64,000 nt of DNA from Acidimicrobiales bacterium AG-410-I20 (lineage in GTDB: Bacteria; Actinomycetota; Acidimicrobiia; Acidimicrobiales; MedAcidi-G1), in the NCBI GenBank assembly GCA_003215175.1, contig QCKS01000003.1, forward strand, positions 29,121-93,120. Reading direction: 5' to 3'. Made by a program: the position numbers and the translations under genes. The notes under the pieces are model-generated. The model had not been told where the DNA came from, did no database searches, and saw only the letters and a list, made by a program, of their open reading frames with translations. Below are positions 44,620 through 53,356 of this stretch, one piece after another; positions within the stretch are counted from its first letter, which is position 1; each line of letters starts with the position of its first letter.

Positions 44620-46374
44620 TTACTCCAAAAGGTCTTTTGGTATTTCAACAACTCTGGCCCGTAGCCATTCCCCAAGGCTTTTCGCTTGACCATCTTGACG
44701 AGTGGAAGCAGCTACTCCTTCTTCAAGGATTCCGTGAATAACAAAATTCAAAGAAAGGATATTTGGAAGACGGTGCCGGTCAATTTTCATTTCGCTAGTT
44801 TCAGGCAAAAGACTTCGAAGTTTTTCTGTTGTAAGAAAGCTGTCCAACCACATCCAGGATTTAGGGTCCCGGGCAAAAACTCCTAGGTTTGCGTTGCCGC
44901 CTTTGTCTCCTGATCTTGAGCCGATAATGCGACCAATTGGAGCACTTACCGTCTCTTCACTAGGGGGATCAGATAAAGGGGCGTCAATAGGTTCAATAGA
45001 AACTTCTCCTGGAGGGATTACTGAATCAACTACAGTTTGGTTGCCACCTAGCAGAGAAACGTGTTGGGGGACGAGATCAGATGGAACAACAGCTGGTCGG
45101 TACACCCCATAAACATGAGCGCCTCGTCCACCAACCCCAAACATTCCTGGGATTGTCGCTAAAGCCAACTCATTAACAGCATTTTTTAAAGCACGGCCAA
45201 CTTTACGTTCGTCGGGGTCTTTCACAGAAAGACGCCAAAAAGCTACAGCTTCTTCGTTACTTTCTGGATCAGGCTTATCGGTTCTAATCACTCGAGTGGT
45301 TACTTCAGAGAAATCTGATGGCTCGTAAGGACAAGCTTCCCAAAACGCAGAATCTACAAGTTCCGCTTTCTCTTCAATATCTAAGCCAGTCAAAGCGACC
45401 GAAAGGTCGCTGCGATAACCACCAAGCTCATTCATCGCTACCTTGAGTGTCTCTGGTGGAGGTTCCCCACAAGTGTTACTCATTTCCACACGATCAGGTC
45501 CAATTTGCTCAAGTTGTATTGTGTCAAATCGTGTGGTCACATCTGGACCCAAATAAGCCGGCGCCCCAATTTCATAAAGAAGTTGAGATGTGACTGTTCC
45601 AACAGAAACTTCACCACCCGTATTGTCATGTTTACCGATAACTGAAGACCCATCTGAAGATATATCAGCCCAAGGGAACCCCGTCCGGGTCATTCCAGGA
45701 ACTTCAGTAAAAAACGAATAGTTCCCTCCAGTTGCCTGAGTTCCGCATTCAATCACATGCCCAGCTGCTACTGCGCCAGCTAATTCATCCCAACTATCTT
45801 TCTCCCACTTATGGTGCCAAGCAGCAGGACCACAAACTACGGCTGCATCGGTCACTCTTCCGGTAATTACTATGTCTGCACCTTGATTCAGCGCTTCAAC
45901 GATTCCCCAACAACCCAAATATGCGTTTGCACTAATAAAACGAGAAGCATCCCCTAAAGGTTCACCGGTTTCAAAATGTGAAAGATCAATACCAGCGGCG
46001 AGAAGATCGTCAAGTCGAGGTAAAAGGTTATCTCCGGTAACATAAGCGATCGTCGGATTCAACCCGAGCTTGTCCGCCACTTCCGAAACTGCTTCTGCGC
46101 ACCCATCGGGATCAAGCCCACCAGCATTTGAAACCACTTTTATGCTTTTGTCTAAACAAGTTCCCATTACTTGTTCCATTTGGGTTACAAAACTACGGGC
46201 GTAGCCACCACCGGGGCGTTTAGCTTGCGTGCGAGCCAAAATCAGCATTGTCAACTCTGCAAGCCAATCTCCAGTAAGGACATCTATCGGTCCGCCTTCA
46301 ACCATTTCCGTCGCGGCAGTTATCCGATCGCCATAAAACCCTGAACAGTTAGCGATGCGTATCGGTTCAGTCAT
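44620..46374 (-). CDS. Acyclic terpene utilization AtuA-like protein (DUF1446)
   Basis: The 584-residue protein has the DUF1446/AtuA pattern: IRIANCSGFYGDR at the start, VSNAGGLDPDGCAEAV, NAYLGCWGIVEALNQGADIVITGRVTDAAVV and GRIIGSRSGDKGGNANLGVFAR, with a C-terminal AtuA-C domain. AtuA is needed for acyclic terpene use in Pseudomonas, but its reaction is not settled. I chose ATG at 46374, overlapping the biotin carboxylase stop by 8 bases; an upstream GTG/ATG lies inside that gene. It sits beside the carboxylase subunits as in atu clusters. Confidence 0.86.
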   Translation of the reverse strand: MTEPIRIANCSGFYGDRITAATEMVEGGPIDVLTGDWLAELTMLILARTQAKRPGGGYARSFVTQMEQVMGTCLDKSIKVVSNAGGLDPDGCAEAVSEVADKLGLNPTIAYVTGDNLLPRLDDLLAAGIDLSHFETGEPLGDASRFISANAYLGCWGIVEALNQGADIVITGRVTDAAVVCGPAAWHHKWEKDSWDELAGAVAAGHVIECGTQATGGNYSFFTEVPGMTRTGFPWADISSDGSSVIGKHDNTGGEVSVGTVTSQLLYEIGAPAYLGPDVTTRFDTIQLEQIGPDRVEMSNTCGEPPPETLKVAMNELGGYRSDLSVALTGLDIEEKAELVDSAFWEACPYEPSDFSEVTTRVIRTDKPDPESNEEAVAFWRLSVKDPDERKVGRALKNAVNELALATIPGMFGVGGRGAHVYGVYRPAVVPSDLVPQHVSLLGGNQTVVDSVIPPGEVSIEPIDAPLSDPPSEETVSAPIGRIIGSRSGDKGGNANLGVFARDPKSWMWLDSFLTTEKLRSLLPETSEMKIDRHRLPNILSLNFVIHGILEEGVAASTRQDGQAKSLGEWLRARVVEIPKDLLE

Positions 46375-48307
46375 CCTTGTCCTCTGAACCATCATCTATA
46401 ACCATCATCACGACACCTTGTTCAATTTGTTGCCCAACCGCCACCAGTATTTCCGTTACGGTTCCATCAGCCGCCGCATTAATATGATGCTCCATTTTCA
46501 TTGCTTCAAGAACAAGAAGTGTTTGACCAGTCTTTACTGCGTCTCCAACTTCAACCCTGATATCAAGTACCACACCTGGCATAGGAGAGACGAGGCCGTC
46601 AGCCACCTCGTTTGACCCTGGAGGGATAAAGCGAGGAACAAGAGAGAGATGGGCTGTGCCACGTTCCATTTGGACAAAAACTTCGTTTCCAGATCTTGTT
46701 ACGACATGTGTGGACCTAAGCCCCGCTATTTCAACGTCAATATCAGTTGATGAATGTCGGTGCACTCGATTTGAATCGACCTCGTTTAGAACGAAAGAAC
46801 CGTCACGAGTGCTGTGATAAGAAACATCAAATTGTTCTTCCCCTGAGGTGAAAGAAGTCAGTTGATCGGGGAAGTGAGAGTTTCTCCAACCGCTTGGAAT
46901 TTGATCCAAAACAAGAGCTGCAGCTCGATTCTCGCCTTGGATCCAAAGGGCAGCCACTGCTGCGGCACGAGAAACTTCTTCTCTCGTTAAGAAATTGTTA
47001 CTTGCCGGATTATGCCGTTCAATGAAATCAGTGGTTGTGTCACCGGCGAGGAAAGCTTCATGTCTGAGTGTTGAAACAAGGAATTCACGATTAGTGGTTA
47101 TGCCACCCAAGTGAAGTTCTTCAAGGGCTTTAGCGAGCCGAAGAGCAGCTTCCCGTCGAGTGGAACCCTTGGAAGTCACTTTGGCAAGCATGGGGTCAAA
47201 CTGAACCCCAACCTCGGTACCTTTACCGATTCCTACATCCCAACGAATATTGTCAGAATCAGGAATCTGAAAGGCAGAAACAGTTCCAATAGCGGGAAGA
47301 AAATTGTTCGCTGGGTCTTCAGCATATAAACGGGCTTCAATGGAGTGTCCGAAAGAAGAAATGCTTTCTTGCGGGCACTCAATGGCTTCTCCTTGAGCGA
47401 CAAGTATTTGCTGACGCACTAAATCAATACCAGTGGTTTCTTCAGTGACTGGATGTTCTACCTGTAAACGAGTGTTTACCTCAAGGAAGAAAAATTCTTT
47501 CGAATCATGGTCTAGAAGGAACTCGACTGTTCCGGTTGATTCATATCCAATTGTTCTAGCGAGGCTTAACGCTGCTTCAGCCATAGATGCTCGCAAGCCG
47601 GAATCAATAGTAGGAGAAGGAGCCTCTTCAATAATTTTCTGATGGCGACGTTGAATGGAACATTCGCGTTCACCCAAATGAACCAGATTTCCGTGACTAT
47701 CACCAAGTATTTGGATTTCTATGTGATGGGAACTCGGCACATAACGCTCAAGAAAAACCCGGTCATCCCCGAAAGCTTTTAACGCTTCTCGTTGAGCCGA
47801 TGCGACAGCCTCTGATAGGTCTCCAGATGCTTCAACGACATGCATCCCTTTCCCGCCACCACCTGCTGCTGCTTTAACGAGCAAAGGATAACCAACCTCA
47901 TCACCAGCAGACGGGTCGTTAGAAGAGGGGAGAATCGGGACGTTAGCGTCAACCGCTGCTTTTTTAGCAGCAATTTTGTCACCCATAGACTCAATAACTT
48001 CAGGTGAAGGACCGATCCAGATAAGGCCGGCATCAATTACTGCTCTAGCAAAATCTGCGTTCTCCGAAAGGAACCCATATCCGGGATGAATAGCATCCGC
48101 TCCTGTTTCTGCTGCAGCGGCAATGATCGCTTCACTCTCTAGGTATCCGGGGACATGAACGGCTACATCTGCAGCAGTCACGAAAGAAGAGTTAGCGTCT
48201 GCTTCTGAATAGACGGCAACGCATCGTAAGCCCATGTTTTTAGCAGTAGAGAAAACACGTAGCGCGATCTCTCCTCGGTTAGCGACAAGAATCGTGGAAA
48301 TGCTCAT
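46367..48307 (-). CDS. Acyl-CoA carboxylase biotin carboxylase/carrier subunit
   Basis: The 646-residue protein has the biotin carboxylase domains (VANRGEIALRVF, ATP-grasp loop VKAAAGGGGKGMH, FLEVNTRLQVEHPVTEETTG) and a C-terminal biotinyl domain with the biotin Lys in VLEAMKMEHHI near 612. It carboxylates biotin in acyl-CoA carboxylases such as propionyl-, methylcrotonyl- or geranyl-CoA carboxylase. The neighbouring carboxyltransferase and AtuA suggest an Atu-type or branched acyl-CoA substrate. It overlaps both adjacent genes. Confidence 0.9.
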   Translation of the reverse strand: MSISTILVANRGEIALRVFSTAKNMGLRCVAVYSEADANSSFVTAADVAVHVPGYLESEAIIAAAAETGADAIHPGYGFLSENADFARAVIDAGLIWIGPSPEVIESMGDKIAAKKAAVDANVPILPSSNDPSAGDEVGYPLLVKAAAGGGGKGMHVVEASGDLSEAVASAQREALKAFGDDRVFLERYVPSSHHIEIQILGDSHGNLVHLGERECSIQRRHQKIIEEAPSPTIDSGLRASMAEAALSLARTIGYESTGTVEFLLDHDSKEFFFLEVNTRLQVEHPVTEETTGIDLVRQQILVAQGEAIECPQESISSFGHSIEARLYAEDPANNFLPAIGTVSAFQIPDSDNIRWDVGIGKGTEVGVQFDPMLAKVTSKGSTRREAALRLAKALEELHLGGITTNREFLVSTLRHEAFLAGDTTTDFIERHNPASNNFLTREEVSRAAAVAALWIQGENRAAALVLDQIPSGWRNSHFPDQLTSFTSGEEQFDVSYHSTRDGSFVLNEVDSNRVHRHSSTDIDVEIAGLRSTHVVTRSGNEVFVQMERGTAHLSLVPRFIPPGSNEVADGLVSPMPGVVLDIRVEVGDAVKTGQTLLVLEAMKMEHHINAAADGTVTEILVAVGQQIEQGVVMMVIDDGSEDKDD

Positions 48308-49950
48308 AATCTGAACACCCCATACTTTCTTGCCCCTTCAATAGGTTTGTTACGGACCACTGAAAGACAGAGGCCAACAACGGTGCGGGTGTCTCGAGGG
48401 TCAATTATCCCGTCGTCACTTATCGCTCCTGATGCTACAAGAGCCAATGAACCTTTTTCCTGGATCTCTTCAACAGCGTTTCGTATCTCAGTATCTGCTT
48501 CTTCGTCAAACTCTTCGCCTTTGCGTGCTGCTTGACCGCGGCGAACTTCTGACATGACACCTGCTATTTGCTTCCCTCCCATTACTGCGATCTTTGCTGT
48601 AGGCCACAGGAAAGTAAATCGGTTGCCGTAAGCGCGGCCTGACATTCCGTAAGTCCCTGCTCCGTAAGAAGAACCAATTATGACTGTTATGTGTGGAACC
48701 ATTGAGTTGGTGACGGCGTTGATCATCTGAGAACCTTTTTTGATGATTCCGGCGCGTTCAGATTCGCTTCCGATCATGAATCCTGTGATGTTTTGAAGAA
48801 AGAGAAGAGGGATATCTTCTCTGTTGCAAAGTTGAATGAAATGCGCGGCTTTTTCGGCAGCTTCTGGGTGGATTACACCATTGTTTCCAAGTACACCTAT
48901 CGGATAACCGTGGAGTGTGGCCCAGCCGCACACCATGGTGGTTCCGTATCGTGGTTTGAACTCTTCAAATCTTGACCCATCGACTGTTCTCGCTATTACT
49001 GCTCGAATGTCAAGGGGTTGACGTAGGTCTCGGCTTACGAGGCCAAGAAGTTCTTCAGGGTCATGAATGGGAGGGTCAATAACGTAACTGGGTTCTGGGC
49101 CAGCTTTCTTCCAGTCAAGATGTGACACCACTTCTCGGCATAAACGTATGGCATCCATTTCATCTTCGGCGAGGTAGTCGGCGAGACCAGATTTCTCAGC
49201 ATGCATTTGTCCACCGCCAATAGTTTCAGCGTCAGCGATTTCTCCGGTTGCCATTTTTACTAGTGGAGGGCCGCCAAGGAATACTTGAGATTGTTCCTTT
49301 ATGAAGATGTTGTAGTCAGACATGCCTGGCTGGTAGGCGCCGCCGGCGGTGGCTGAGCCGAAGGTAACACAGACTGTTGGTATTCCTAGCTTTGATAGTT
49401 CGATCATTTCGTAGAAGAAGCGCCCTGATTCTGCAAAGTGATCGGTTTGAACTCTGGTTCGTTTCTTTCCTCCACCAGTTGGGACACGTAAGTCAGCACC
49501 AGCGGATTCCACAAAACTTACGTAAGGCATGTGGTTGTCGCGTGCGATTTCGATTGCGCGCATCCATTTCTTTCCCGCGTATGGGGTTAAGGCGCCAGCC
49601 AGGACTGAAGGATCGTTTCCTAAAATGACGCATTCTGTTCCGGCGATAACTCCGATGCCGAGAACCATTCCGCCTCCGACGGCGTAGTCGGAGTTGTATC
49701 CGGCAAGTGTGCTGATCTCAAGAAAGGGGCTGTCAGGGTCAAGCACGTTTGCGATGCGTTCTCGTATCGGCATTTTTCCTCGGGAGCGCAGACGGTCCAT
49801 AGCTTCTGGTCCGCCTCCTGCTTTGGCTTCGGCGAGCAGTCCATCGATTACTTCTAACTGTTCAAGCGTGTCGGAGCGATTTTGTTCGTATCTTTCACTT
49901 CCAATATCAAAAGAGGAGGGAAGTGGTGGTGCTAATAATGAACGTGACAT
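48304..49950 (-). CDS. Acyl-CoA carboxylase carboxyltransferase subunit
   Basis: The 548-residue carboxyltransferase has the two crotonase-like halves: RGKMPIRERIANVLDPDSPF, GADLRVPTGGGKKR, FGSATAGGAYQPGMSDYNIF, FLGGPPLVKMATGE, and LLFLQNITGFMIGSESERAGIIKKGSQM. It resembles methylcrotonyl/geranyl-CoA carboxylase beta subunits (AtuC-like). I chose ATG at 49950; the longer start at 50007 runs into the regulatory region. It is first in the operon and overlaps the carrier subunit by 4 bases. Confidence 0.9.
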   Translation of the reverse strand: MSRSLLAPPLPSSFDIGSERYEQNRSDTLEQLEVIDGLLAEAKAGGGPEAMDRLRSRGKMPIRERIANVLDPDSPFLEISTLAGYNSDYAVGGGMVLGIGVIAGTECVILGNDPSVLAGALTPYAGKKWMRAIEIARDNHMPYVSFVESAGADLRVPTGGGKKRTRVQTDHFAESGRFFYEMIELSKLGIPTVCVTFGSATAGGAYQPGMSDYNIFIKEQSQVFLGGPPLVKMATGEIADAETIGGGQMHAEKSGLADYLAEDEMDAIRLCREVVSHLDWKKAGPEPSYVIDPPIHDPEELLGLVSRDLRQPLDIRAVIARTVDGSRFEEFKPRYGTTMVCGWATLHGYPIGVLGNNGVIHPEAAEKAAHFIQLCNREDIPLLFLQNITGFMIGSESERAGIIKKGSQMINAVTNSMVPHITVIIGSSYGAGTYGMSGRAYGNRFTFLWPTAKIAVMGGKQIAGVMSEVRRGQAARKGEEFDEEADTEIRNAVEEIQEKGSLALVASGAISDDGIIDPRDTRTVVGLCLSVVRNKPIEGARKYGVFRL

Positions 49951-49962
49951 GCCCACAGCATA

Positions 49963-50037
49963 GACCGGTAATGAAAATAGCGCAAAGTTACCGTTCAATT
50001 TTGGCACTTTACTTAACTTTCAACGGTATTACCGGTC
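49963..50037. promoter_or_regulatory. Nested inverted repeats upstream of the acyl-CoA operon (candidate operators)
   Basis: GACCGGTAAT (49963-49972) is the exact reverse complement of ATTACCGGTC (50028-50037), and inside it TACCGTT (49989-49995) matches AACGGTA (50022-50028). The right part, ACGGT-ATT-ACCGG, is itself an imperfect dyad. The block starts 13 bases upstream of the carboxyltransferase ATG and lies between it and the divergent gene at 50081, which fits TetR-type operators. The tetR gene at 42.7 kb is the obvious candidate. Confidence 0.5.
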
Positions 50038-50080
50038 TTGACAATAGGTGATCACACGTTACGTTCTACAATAAAAGGCG

Positions 50081-50524
50081 ATGAGTGAGCATGAAGCAAT
50101 TGAAGGGTGGTCGCCGCCAACGGATGAAGAGTGCAAAGAAATTTTGCGTTCAGTCATCTCAGTGGCCATCGTAGGTGTATCAGCGAATCCAGCCCGCCCT
50201 TCAAATGAAGTGGCGAAATATCTCTGTGAAGCCTCAACTGGTTATGAAATTTATTTCGTAAACCCAACTACAACAGAAGTTTTAGGGCAACCATGCTTTC
50301 CTTCACTATCAGATTTACCTGTAGTGCCTGACCTTGTTGACGTCTTTCGAAAACTAGAAGACGTTCCTTCAGTAGCTCAAGAATCTGTAGATGTAGGGGC
50401 GCAGGTCTTTTGGACACAATTTGACTTATGGAGCCCCGAAGCTGCACAAATCGTTTTAGGCGATGGGATGCAGCTAGTAATGGATCGCTGTTTGAAAGTC
50501 GAGTACGCGCGACTATTTCGTTAA
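50081..50524 (+). CDS. CoA-binding domain protein (YccU-like)
   Basis: The 147-residue protein is a single CoA-binding Rossmann domain: SVAIVGVSANPARPSNEVAKYL, YEIYFVNPTTTEVLGQPCFPSLSDLP and PDLVDVFRKLEDVPSVAQESVDVGAQVFWTQ. Such small proteins bind CoA or related nucleotides; their role is poorly known. The gene is divergent from the carboxylase operon and shares its regulatory region, with TTGACA at 50038-50043 as a possible -35 site. Confidence 0.85.
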   Translation: MSEHEAIEGWSPPTDEECKEILRSVISVAIVGVSANPARPSNEVAKYLCEASTGYEIYFVNPTTTEVLGQPCFPSLSDLPVVPDLVDVFRKLEDVPSVAQESVDVGAQVFWTQFDLWSPEAAQIVLGDGMQLVMDRCLKVEYARLFR

Positions 50525-50544
50525 ATCAGAACTTTGGATCACAA

Positions 50545-50973
50545 TTAACGAGGTTCGCAAATAATAAGTGGAATATCGCGATCGGTGTTCTTCTGATACT
50601 CGGCGTAATCCGGCCAAGCAGCAACAGCGACCGGCCACCGCTCAGCTTTCTCTTCCGGAGTAGCGATACGCGCTGTACATTCAAGAATTTCCGTCTCGTC
50701 CTGAACAATAATGTTTGGATCGGCAACAAGATTGTCAAACCAAAGCGGGTTCTTTGGTGCCCCACCTTTAGAGGCGACAAGCAAATAGTTGTTGCCGTCG
50801 TGAACTTTAATCAGCGGGCTAATACGAGTCTTTCCGGTACGACGTCCAGTTGTTGTAAGGAGAATGCAAGGAGCGCCCTGCATGTCAAAACCTTCATCGT
50901 CTGGAGCTAAATAACGTTCAACATGGTCGGCTACCCAACCCCAAGTACTTGGTTCATAATTGTCATCTTCCAT
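50545..50973 (-). CDS. Deazaflavin (F420)-dependent nitroreductase-family protein
   Basis: The 142-residue protein has the DDN-like pattern LLTTTGRRTGKTRISPLIKV, YLLVASKGGAPKNPLWFDNLVADPNIIVQ and ARIATPEEKAERWPV. These actinobacterial flavin/deazaflavin oxidoreductases use F420H2; the substrate is unknown. It converges on the CoA-binding gene, 20 bases apart. Its upstream side faces tRNA-Cys. With the LLM gene at 36147 it suggests an F420-using organism, though no F420 biosynthesis gene is in the window. Confidence 0.85.
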   Translation of the reverse strand: MEDDNYEPSTWGWVADHVERYLAPDDEGFDMQGAPCILLTTTGRRTGKTRISPLIKVHDGNNYLLVASKGGAPKNPLWFDNLVADPNIIVQDETEILECTARIATPEEKAERWPVAVAAWPDYAEYQKNTDRDIPLIICEPR

Positions 50974-51117
50974 AATCCAAAAGTTACTGCACGTTCATTT
51001 TTGACACAAGTTCTGACTTTCTAGGTGTAAACCTATTTGACGATATTAGAAAGTAAGAGAGAGGCACCCGATTTACCCCGATACGATAAACACGTCCCCT
51101 TAACAATCGGGACATGC

Positions 51118-51192
51118 GCACCGGTGCCCGAGTGGACCAAGGGAACGGCCTGCAAAGCCGTAAAGTCGCGGGTTCAAATCCCGCCCGGTGCT
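51118..51192 (+). tRNA. tRNA-Cys (anticodon GCA)
   Basis: The acceptor stem GCACCGG (51118-51124) pairs with CCGGTGC (51185-51191), with discriminator T51192 as usual for Cys and an encoded CCA at 51193-51195. The anticodon arm ACGGC-CTGCAAA-GCCGT gives GCA, and the T arm GCGGG-TTCAAAT-CCCGC is intact. Confidence 0.96.
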
Positions 51193-51247
51193 CCACAAGA
51201 GTTCTTGTTATATATTCAAGACAGGGGTAACCAGAAAGGATAAAACT

Positions 51248-51814
51248 GTGAACGAATCCACAGAGGATCCGACTGAAGAAGAAACAGACGGACCTGGATT
51301 CCCTCACACGCCTCCTTTAGGAATAAAAGCGGTTCACCCCGGTGATGAAATTCCAAGCGCACCAGAACCCGCACAACCCATCCAACCAGAAAAAGCAAAA
51401 ATGGACTGGGGCGTAGCTGTACTCGTTTCTTTAGCTGCAATTGTTTCAATAATCGGCACTTTTCTTCCATGGACAGAAGCCCGCGGAGAGTTCGTGATAC
51501 GAGAAATAGGTTGGGATCAACCCATCGACGCTCTAATCGTTCTGTTTAGTGGACTAAGTGCAGCGTTAGTGGCTGGAGCGATCTTGTCTGGGATAAAAAA
51601 CCGAATGATTGCATTCTGGCTATTTGTATCTGGAGTGATTCACGTTGTGTTAGCAATAGTCAAAATCTTCGATGTTGAAAGCATGGAATCAACAAGTGGA
51701 TACAACTATTCAATCGGAGTGGGCCTACCGATAATTATCGTCGGGGGAGGAGTTCTAATTATTGCCGCTTTCCTTGAATGGGGATCACGTCGCAGAGAAC
51801 AGGTGTCCTCTTAG
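51248..51814 (+). CDS. Uncharacterised four-helix membrane protein
   Basis: The 188-residue protein has an acidic, Pro-rich cytoplasmic N-terminus (1-55) and four membrane segments: WGVAVLVSLAAIVSIIGTFL, IDALIVLFSGLSAALVAGAI, IAFWLFVSGVIHVVLAIV and IGVGLPIIIVGGGVLIIAAF. I do not recognise the family. I chose GTG 51248, preceded by AGAAAGGA; the longer frame from 51188 would start inside tRNA-Cys. It lies between tRNA-Cys and tRNA-Val and may be transcribed with them. Confidence 0.65.
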   Translation: MNESTEDPTEEETDGPGFPHTPPLGIKAVHPGDEIPSAPEPAQPIQPEKAKMDWGVAVLVSLAAIVSIIGTFLPWTEARGEFVIREIGWDQPIDALIVLFSGLSAALVAGAILSGIKNRMIAFWLFVSGVIHVVLAIVKIFDVESMESTSGYNYSIGVGLPIIIVGGGVLIIAAFLEWGSRRREQVSS

Positions 51815-51841
51815 AACCCCACTGCTACCATTTGACATTCG

Positions 51842-51915
51842 GGGCCGTTAGCTCAGTTGGCTAGAGCACCTGCATGACGCGCAGGGGGTCGGGGGTTCAA
51901 ATCCCTCACGGCCCA
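51842..51915 (+). tRNA. tRNA-Val (anticodon GAC)
   Basis: The acceptor stem GGGCCGT (51842-51848) pairs with ACGGCCC (51908-51914), with discriminator A51915 and encoded CCA at 51916-51918. The anticodon arm CCTGC-ATGACGC-GCAGG gives GAC, and the T arm has the GGTTCAAAT loop. Confidence 0.96.
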
Positions 51916-51923
51916 CCAGTTTC

Positions 51924-52628
51924 TTAATCAAGGTTCTCTTGAAGCCTTTCTCCAGTCTCTTTGTCTACTCGCCACTCATCAAGTAAGAATCTCTTCCAGT
52001 CTTTTCCATCCCATTCAACTTTGTAAAGGCGGTCAATTGAAGCTGAAACTGTTGGATCCATAGTTGCAAGATCGTCAGGGTGCCAATCAGCCTGCAAAAG
52101 CATAAATGGATATTCGCCATCTTCTATAAATCGGTCGCTATTAGCATGAATGATGGAACCTAAGCGGGCTGGCCTATCAGGATTAGCGGAAAAAATTTGT
52201 ATTTCTGAAGAAGTGCCAGATCCACCGCCCCAGCACCACACACTTATTATTGTTTCCAATCCAGGTGACTCTTCAACAAGTTCGACTTTTTTTAGTTCTG
52301 TCACTTCGATTGTTCCGTGAAAATCGACTGCTTCGCCGTTCGAGAATGTTGCGAGGTAAGGGTAGGCCCCTCCTCCGAGTATTCCAGGGCAACGCACATT
52401 GAAAGTGGCGTTTAAAAAATCTAAAGGTTCTTCACCAAAACTCAGAGTAGACCTACCTGTTATTGTCGTGGTTGTTTCGGAGACTTCTGTGGTAGTTACT
52501 TCGGGAACCTCGGTCTCTGTCACTTTTTCAATTACTTCTCCGTTGCTATCCGTGGAAGATCCACACGAAATTATGAACAAAGTTAAAACGAGGAGTAAAA
52601 AAAGCTTTTGGATAACCCAGTATTTCAT
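51924..52628 (-). CDS. Uncharacterised lipoprotein
   Basis: The 234-residue product has a signal peptide (hydrophobic 8-20) and a lipobox ending at Cys22 (FIISCGSS), so it is a predicted Lgt substrate. After it comes a Thr/Glu/Val-rich linker (about 28-57) typical of surface lipoproteins, then a beta-rich domain with CPGILGGGAYPYLATF and WCWGGGSG containing two Cys that may pair, and a DW/KW-rich C-terminus. No homologue is recognised. It ends 8 bases past tRNA-Val on the opposite strand. Confidence 0.65.
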   Translation of the reverse strand: MKYWVIQKLFLLLVLTLFIISCGSSTDSNGEVIEKVTETEVPEVTTTEVSETTTTITGRSTLSFGEEPLDFLNATFNVRCPGILGGGAYPYLATFSNGEAVDFHGTIEVTELKKVELVEESPGLETIISVWCWGGGSGTSSEIQIFSANPDRPARLGSIIHANSDRFIEDGEYPFMLLQADWHPDDLATMDPTVSASIDRLYKVEWDGKDWKRFLLDEWRVDKETGERLQENLD

Positions 52629-52701
52629 ATTTTTGAAAGCATTTGCTCTCTACCTAGCTGCCGTATCTATACCTAAAGGTTTATTTTGATCAACTCGCGG
52701 C

Positions 52702-53334
52702 TTACTGGATCGCGTCTGGAACATGATGATTGAGAGCTAATTTCGCCCGTTCGAGAAATAGACCCATTTCGTTTTCAAATTTGTCTCCCGCATCTAGACA
52801 TAGATTTGCTTGTTCTCCCGAATTACTATCACTTAGTTCTGAGCATGTTTCAAATGCAAAAAATCCATCTATAACGACAGTACCTACGGCTTCTGGATAC
52901 CAATCATCACAACTTCCAAGGCCGTACCGCTTACTTTCATCCGCCCAACCCTTGGACTCTCCGTAGAAACTTCGAGGGTCGTACCTACCGATTTCTTCCA
53001 AAATTGTTTCAGTATGGAGATCAAAACTATTCAGATGCTCTGTCCATATTTGACCTACTCCATTAGAACTTTCGGCAGAGGACGCCAACCGTTGTATGTC
53101 AACAAACTCGTTGTAAAAGTCAACGATTTCTGTGTAACAACGATAAAAATTAGGCATACCTGTAGAGGGATTGTTAAGAGAGTCTGTTTGCATAAGACCG
53201 TAGGGTCCTTCTTTATACAGCACATCGACAAGGTAGTTAATACTTGTATTCGCTTCCTGATCTGAATCGCTGCTGCACCCAAATAACGAACCAGAAAAGA
53301 TAATAAAGACAAGACTTAAAGAGATTTTTCTCAT
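52702..53334 (-). CDS. Uncharacterised lipoprotein
   Basis: The 210-residue product starts at ATG 53334, giving a short signal peptide with a lipobox before Cys20 (SLFGCSSDSD). The mature part is acidic and helical, with four Cys (RCYTEI, LGSCDDW, FETCSEL, NLCLDAG) that could form two disulfides. A longer start at 53376 would spoil the signal peptide. I do not recognise it. It lies on the same strand as the other lipoprotein, 73 bases upstream of it, so the pair may be related in use. Confidence 0.65.
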   Translation of the reverse strand: MRKISLSLVFIIFSGSLFGCSSDSDQEANTSINYLVDVLYKEGPYGLMQTDSLNNPSTGMPNFYRCYTEIVDFYNEFVDIQRLASSAESSNGVGQIWTEHLNSFDLHTETILEEIGRYDPRSFYGESKGWADESKRYGLGSCDDWYPEAVGTVVIDGFFAFETCSELSDSNSGEQANLCLDAGDKFENEMGLFLERAKLALNHHVPDAIQ

Positions 53335-53356
53335 ACCAATATCTATACCGATGATC

